Positions 53,153 through 53,570 of a DNA stretch of 53,570 nucleotides are shown piece after piece. The position numbers and the translations under genes were made by a program. Each line of letters opens with the position of its first letter. Position 1 is the first letter of the stretch. This DNA comes from Candidatus Magnetobacterium casense (GTDB lineage: Bacteria; Nitrospirota; Thermodesulfovibrionia; Thermodesulfovibrionales; Magnetobacteriaceae). The stretch lies in assembly GCF_000714715.1 (NCBI RefSeq), contig NZ_JMFO01000022.1:1-53570 (forward strand). The letters are read 5' to 3'. The notes under the pieces were generated by a model. It did not search any database and was not told the origin of the DNA. It worked only from the letters and a program-made list of their open reading frames with translations.

Positions 53153-53570
53153 GTGCAAAGCGATACCGAACTTATGATACAAAGAAAATTTGAAGTACTC
53201 AAAGATGTTTTAGACGAACAAGGCAGACGAATGTGGGCTGCAGTGGAAGCCGAGGCATTGGGACGAGGAGGAGTTACTTCAGTTTCCAGATCTACTGGTC
53301 TTTCGCGGACAACGATATATGAAGGAATTAGACGTATTGCTGAATCAAAGGAAAAACCTTCAAAAGGGAAAAAGAAGATACGTTTACCTGGAGGTGGACG
53401 CAAGCCGGTTGTTGAAACAGACCCATCCGTGCTTGTAGATATTGAGGGGTTGGTAGATCCGGTTACCCGAGGAGACCCTGAGTCTCCATTACGGTGGACC
53501 TGTAAGAGTGTTCGTAATCTTGCTGTTGCTCTTCAAAACCAAGGACATGTGATTGGTAGACAAAAAGTTG
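53153..53570 (+). CDS. ISAzo13-family transposase, N-terminal part
   Basis: Open frame running off the right edge. FEVLKDVLDEQGRRMWAAVEAEALGRGGVTSVSRSTGLSRTTI, which I give only in pieces elsewhere, shows the GRGG and RSTGLSRTTIYEGI blocks, and then RLPGGGRKPV and DPESPLRWTCKSVRNLA are typical of ISAzo13. GTG 53153 or ATG 53174 may start it. The catalytic core lies outside the window. An active IS could mobilise related small elements here. Confidence 0.85.
   Translation, partial: MQSDTELMIQRKFEVLKDVLDEQGRRMWAAVEAEALGRGGVTSVSRSTGLSRTTIYEGIRRIAESKEKPSKGKKKIRLPGGGRKPVVETDPSVLVDIEGLVDPVTRGDPESPLRWTCKSVRNLAVALQNQGHVIGRQKV

Overview
The window reads as a chromosomal segment of an anaerobic or microaerophilic Gram-negative bacterium. 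Supporting features are an outer-membrane barrel protein, lipoproteins, a Tat system, a prepilin peptidase, a reverse-type rubrerythrin, a RACo-like corrinoid activator that hints at a Wood-Ljungdahl pathway, NapH/MauM-type polyferredoxins and an IPTL-CTERM surface protein. A deep-branching lineage such as Nitrospirota is my best guess, but it is a weak inference from gene content; no rRNA, tRNA or other marker fixes it.

Layout. 1-1270: ISL3-type transposase remnant and an antitoxin/PIN-toxin pair whose toxin is frameshifted. 1344-11892: forward genes for a RecB/AddA-like helicase-nuclease, a parvulin lipoprotein, a fumarase-alpha-like protein abutting a RuBisCO-like protein fused to a cupin, an outer-membrane protein, tatB, a frameshifted tatC, dcd, a HAD protein and a DUF2318 lipoprotein. 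11905-21164: FlhG/MinD-like ATPase, GGDEF-EAL protein, an AAA ATPase + DUF4435 pair resembling the PARIS defence system, and a large unrecognised protein. 21355-26779: cytochrome c'-like protein, RACo-like protein, rubrerythrin under a CRP/FNR-type operator, prepilin peptidase, and rimP-nusA behind a possible attenuator. 27167-33297: PP2C phosphatase and two Ser/Thr kinases in one operon, UDP-galactopyranose mutase, and a DprA/LOG-like protein. 33894-38861: a Tat-exported DUF362 protein and a polyferredoxin, split by a toxin-antitoxin cassette between 18-bp direct repeats, then a TIR-TM-DUF1566 gene and a DUF4160/DUF2442 pair. 39016-45767: glycosyltransferase, lipoprotein, radA (apparent ATC start), MTA/SAH deaminase, two small unknown genes, transaldolase. 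46204-53570: tandem-DUF1566 surface protein with a proline/threonine linker, an (AGTG)14 microsatellite, DUF29, ROK kinase, dtd, HMA copper-binding protein, a cell-wall lysin whose C-terminal domain has been cut off by a small inverted-repeat element, and an ISAzo13-like transposase running off the right edge.

Connections. The RuBisCO-like/cupin fusion and the MTA deaminase could both serve 5'-methylthioadenosine salvage; in Rhodospirillum rubrum a separate RuBisCO-like isomerase and a separate cupin act consecutively in such a route. The twin-arginine signal on the DUF362 protein fits the Tat genes in the window. Most lineage-specific variation is insertional: short inverted-repeat elements, GC-rich palindromes, and toxin-antitoxin or TIR cassettes placed beside housekeeping genes with duplicated host sequence at their edges.

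Caution. At least five genes carry single-base indels, several in homopolymers (transposase, PIN toxin, tatC, DUF4160, tandem DUF1566). Some may be assembly errors rather than biology.
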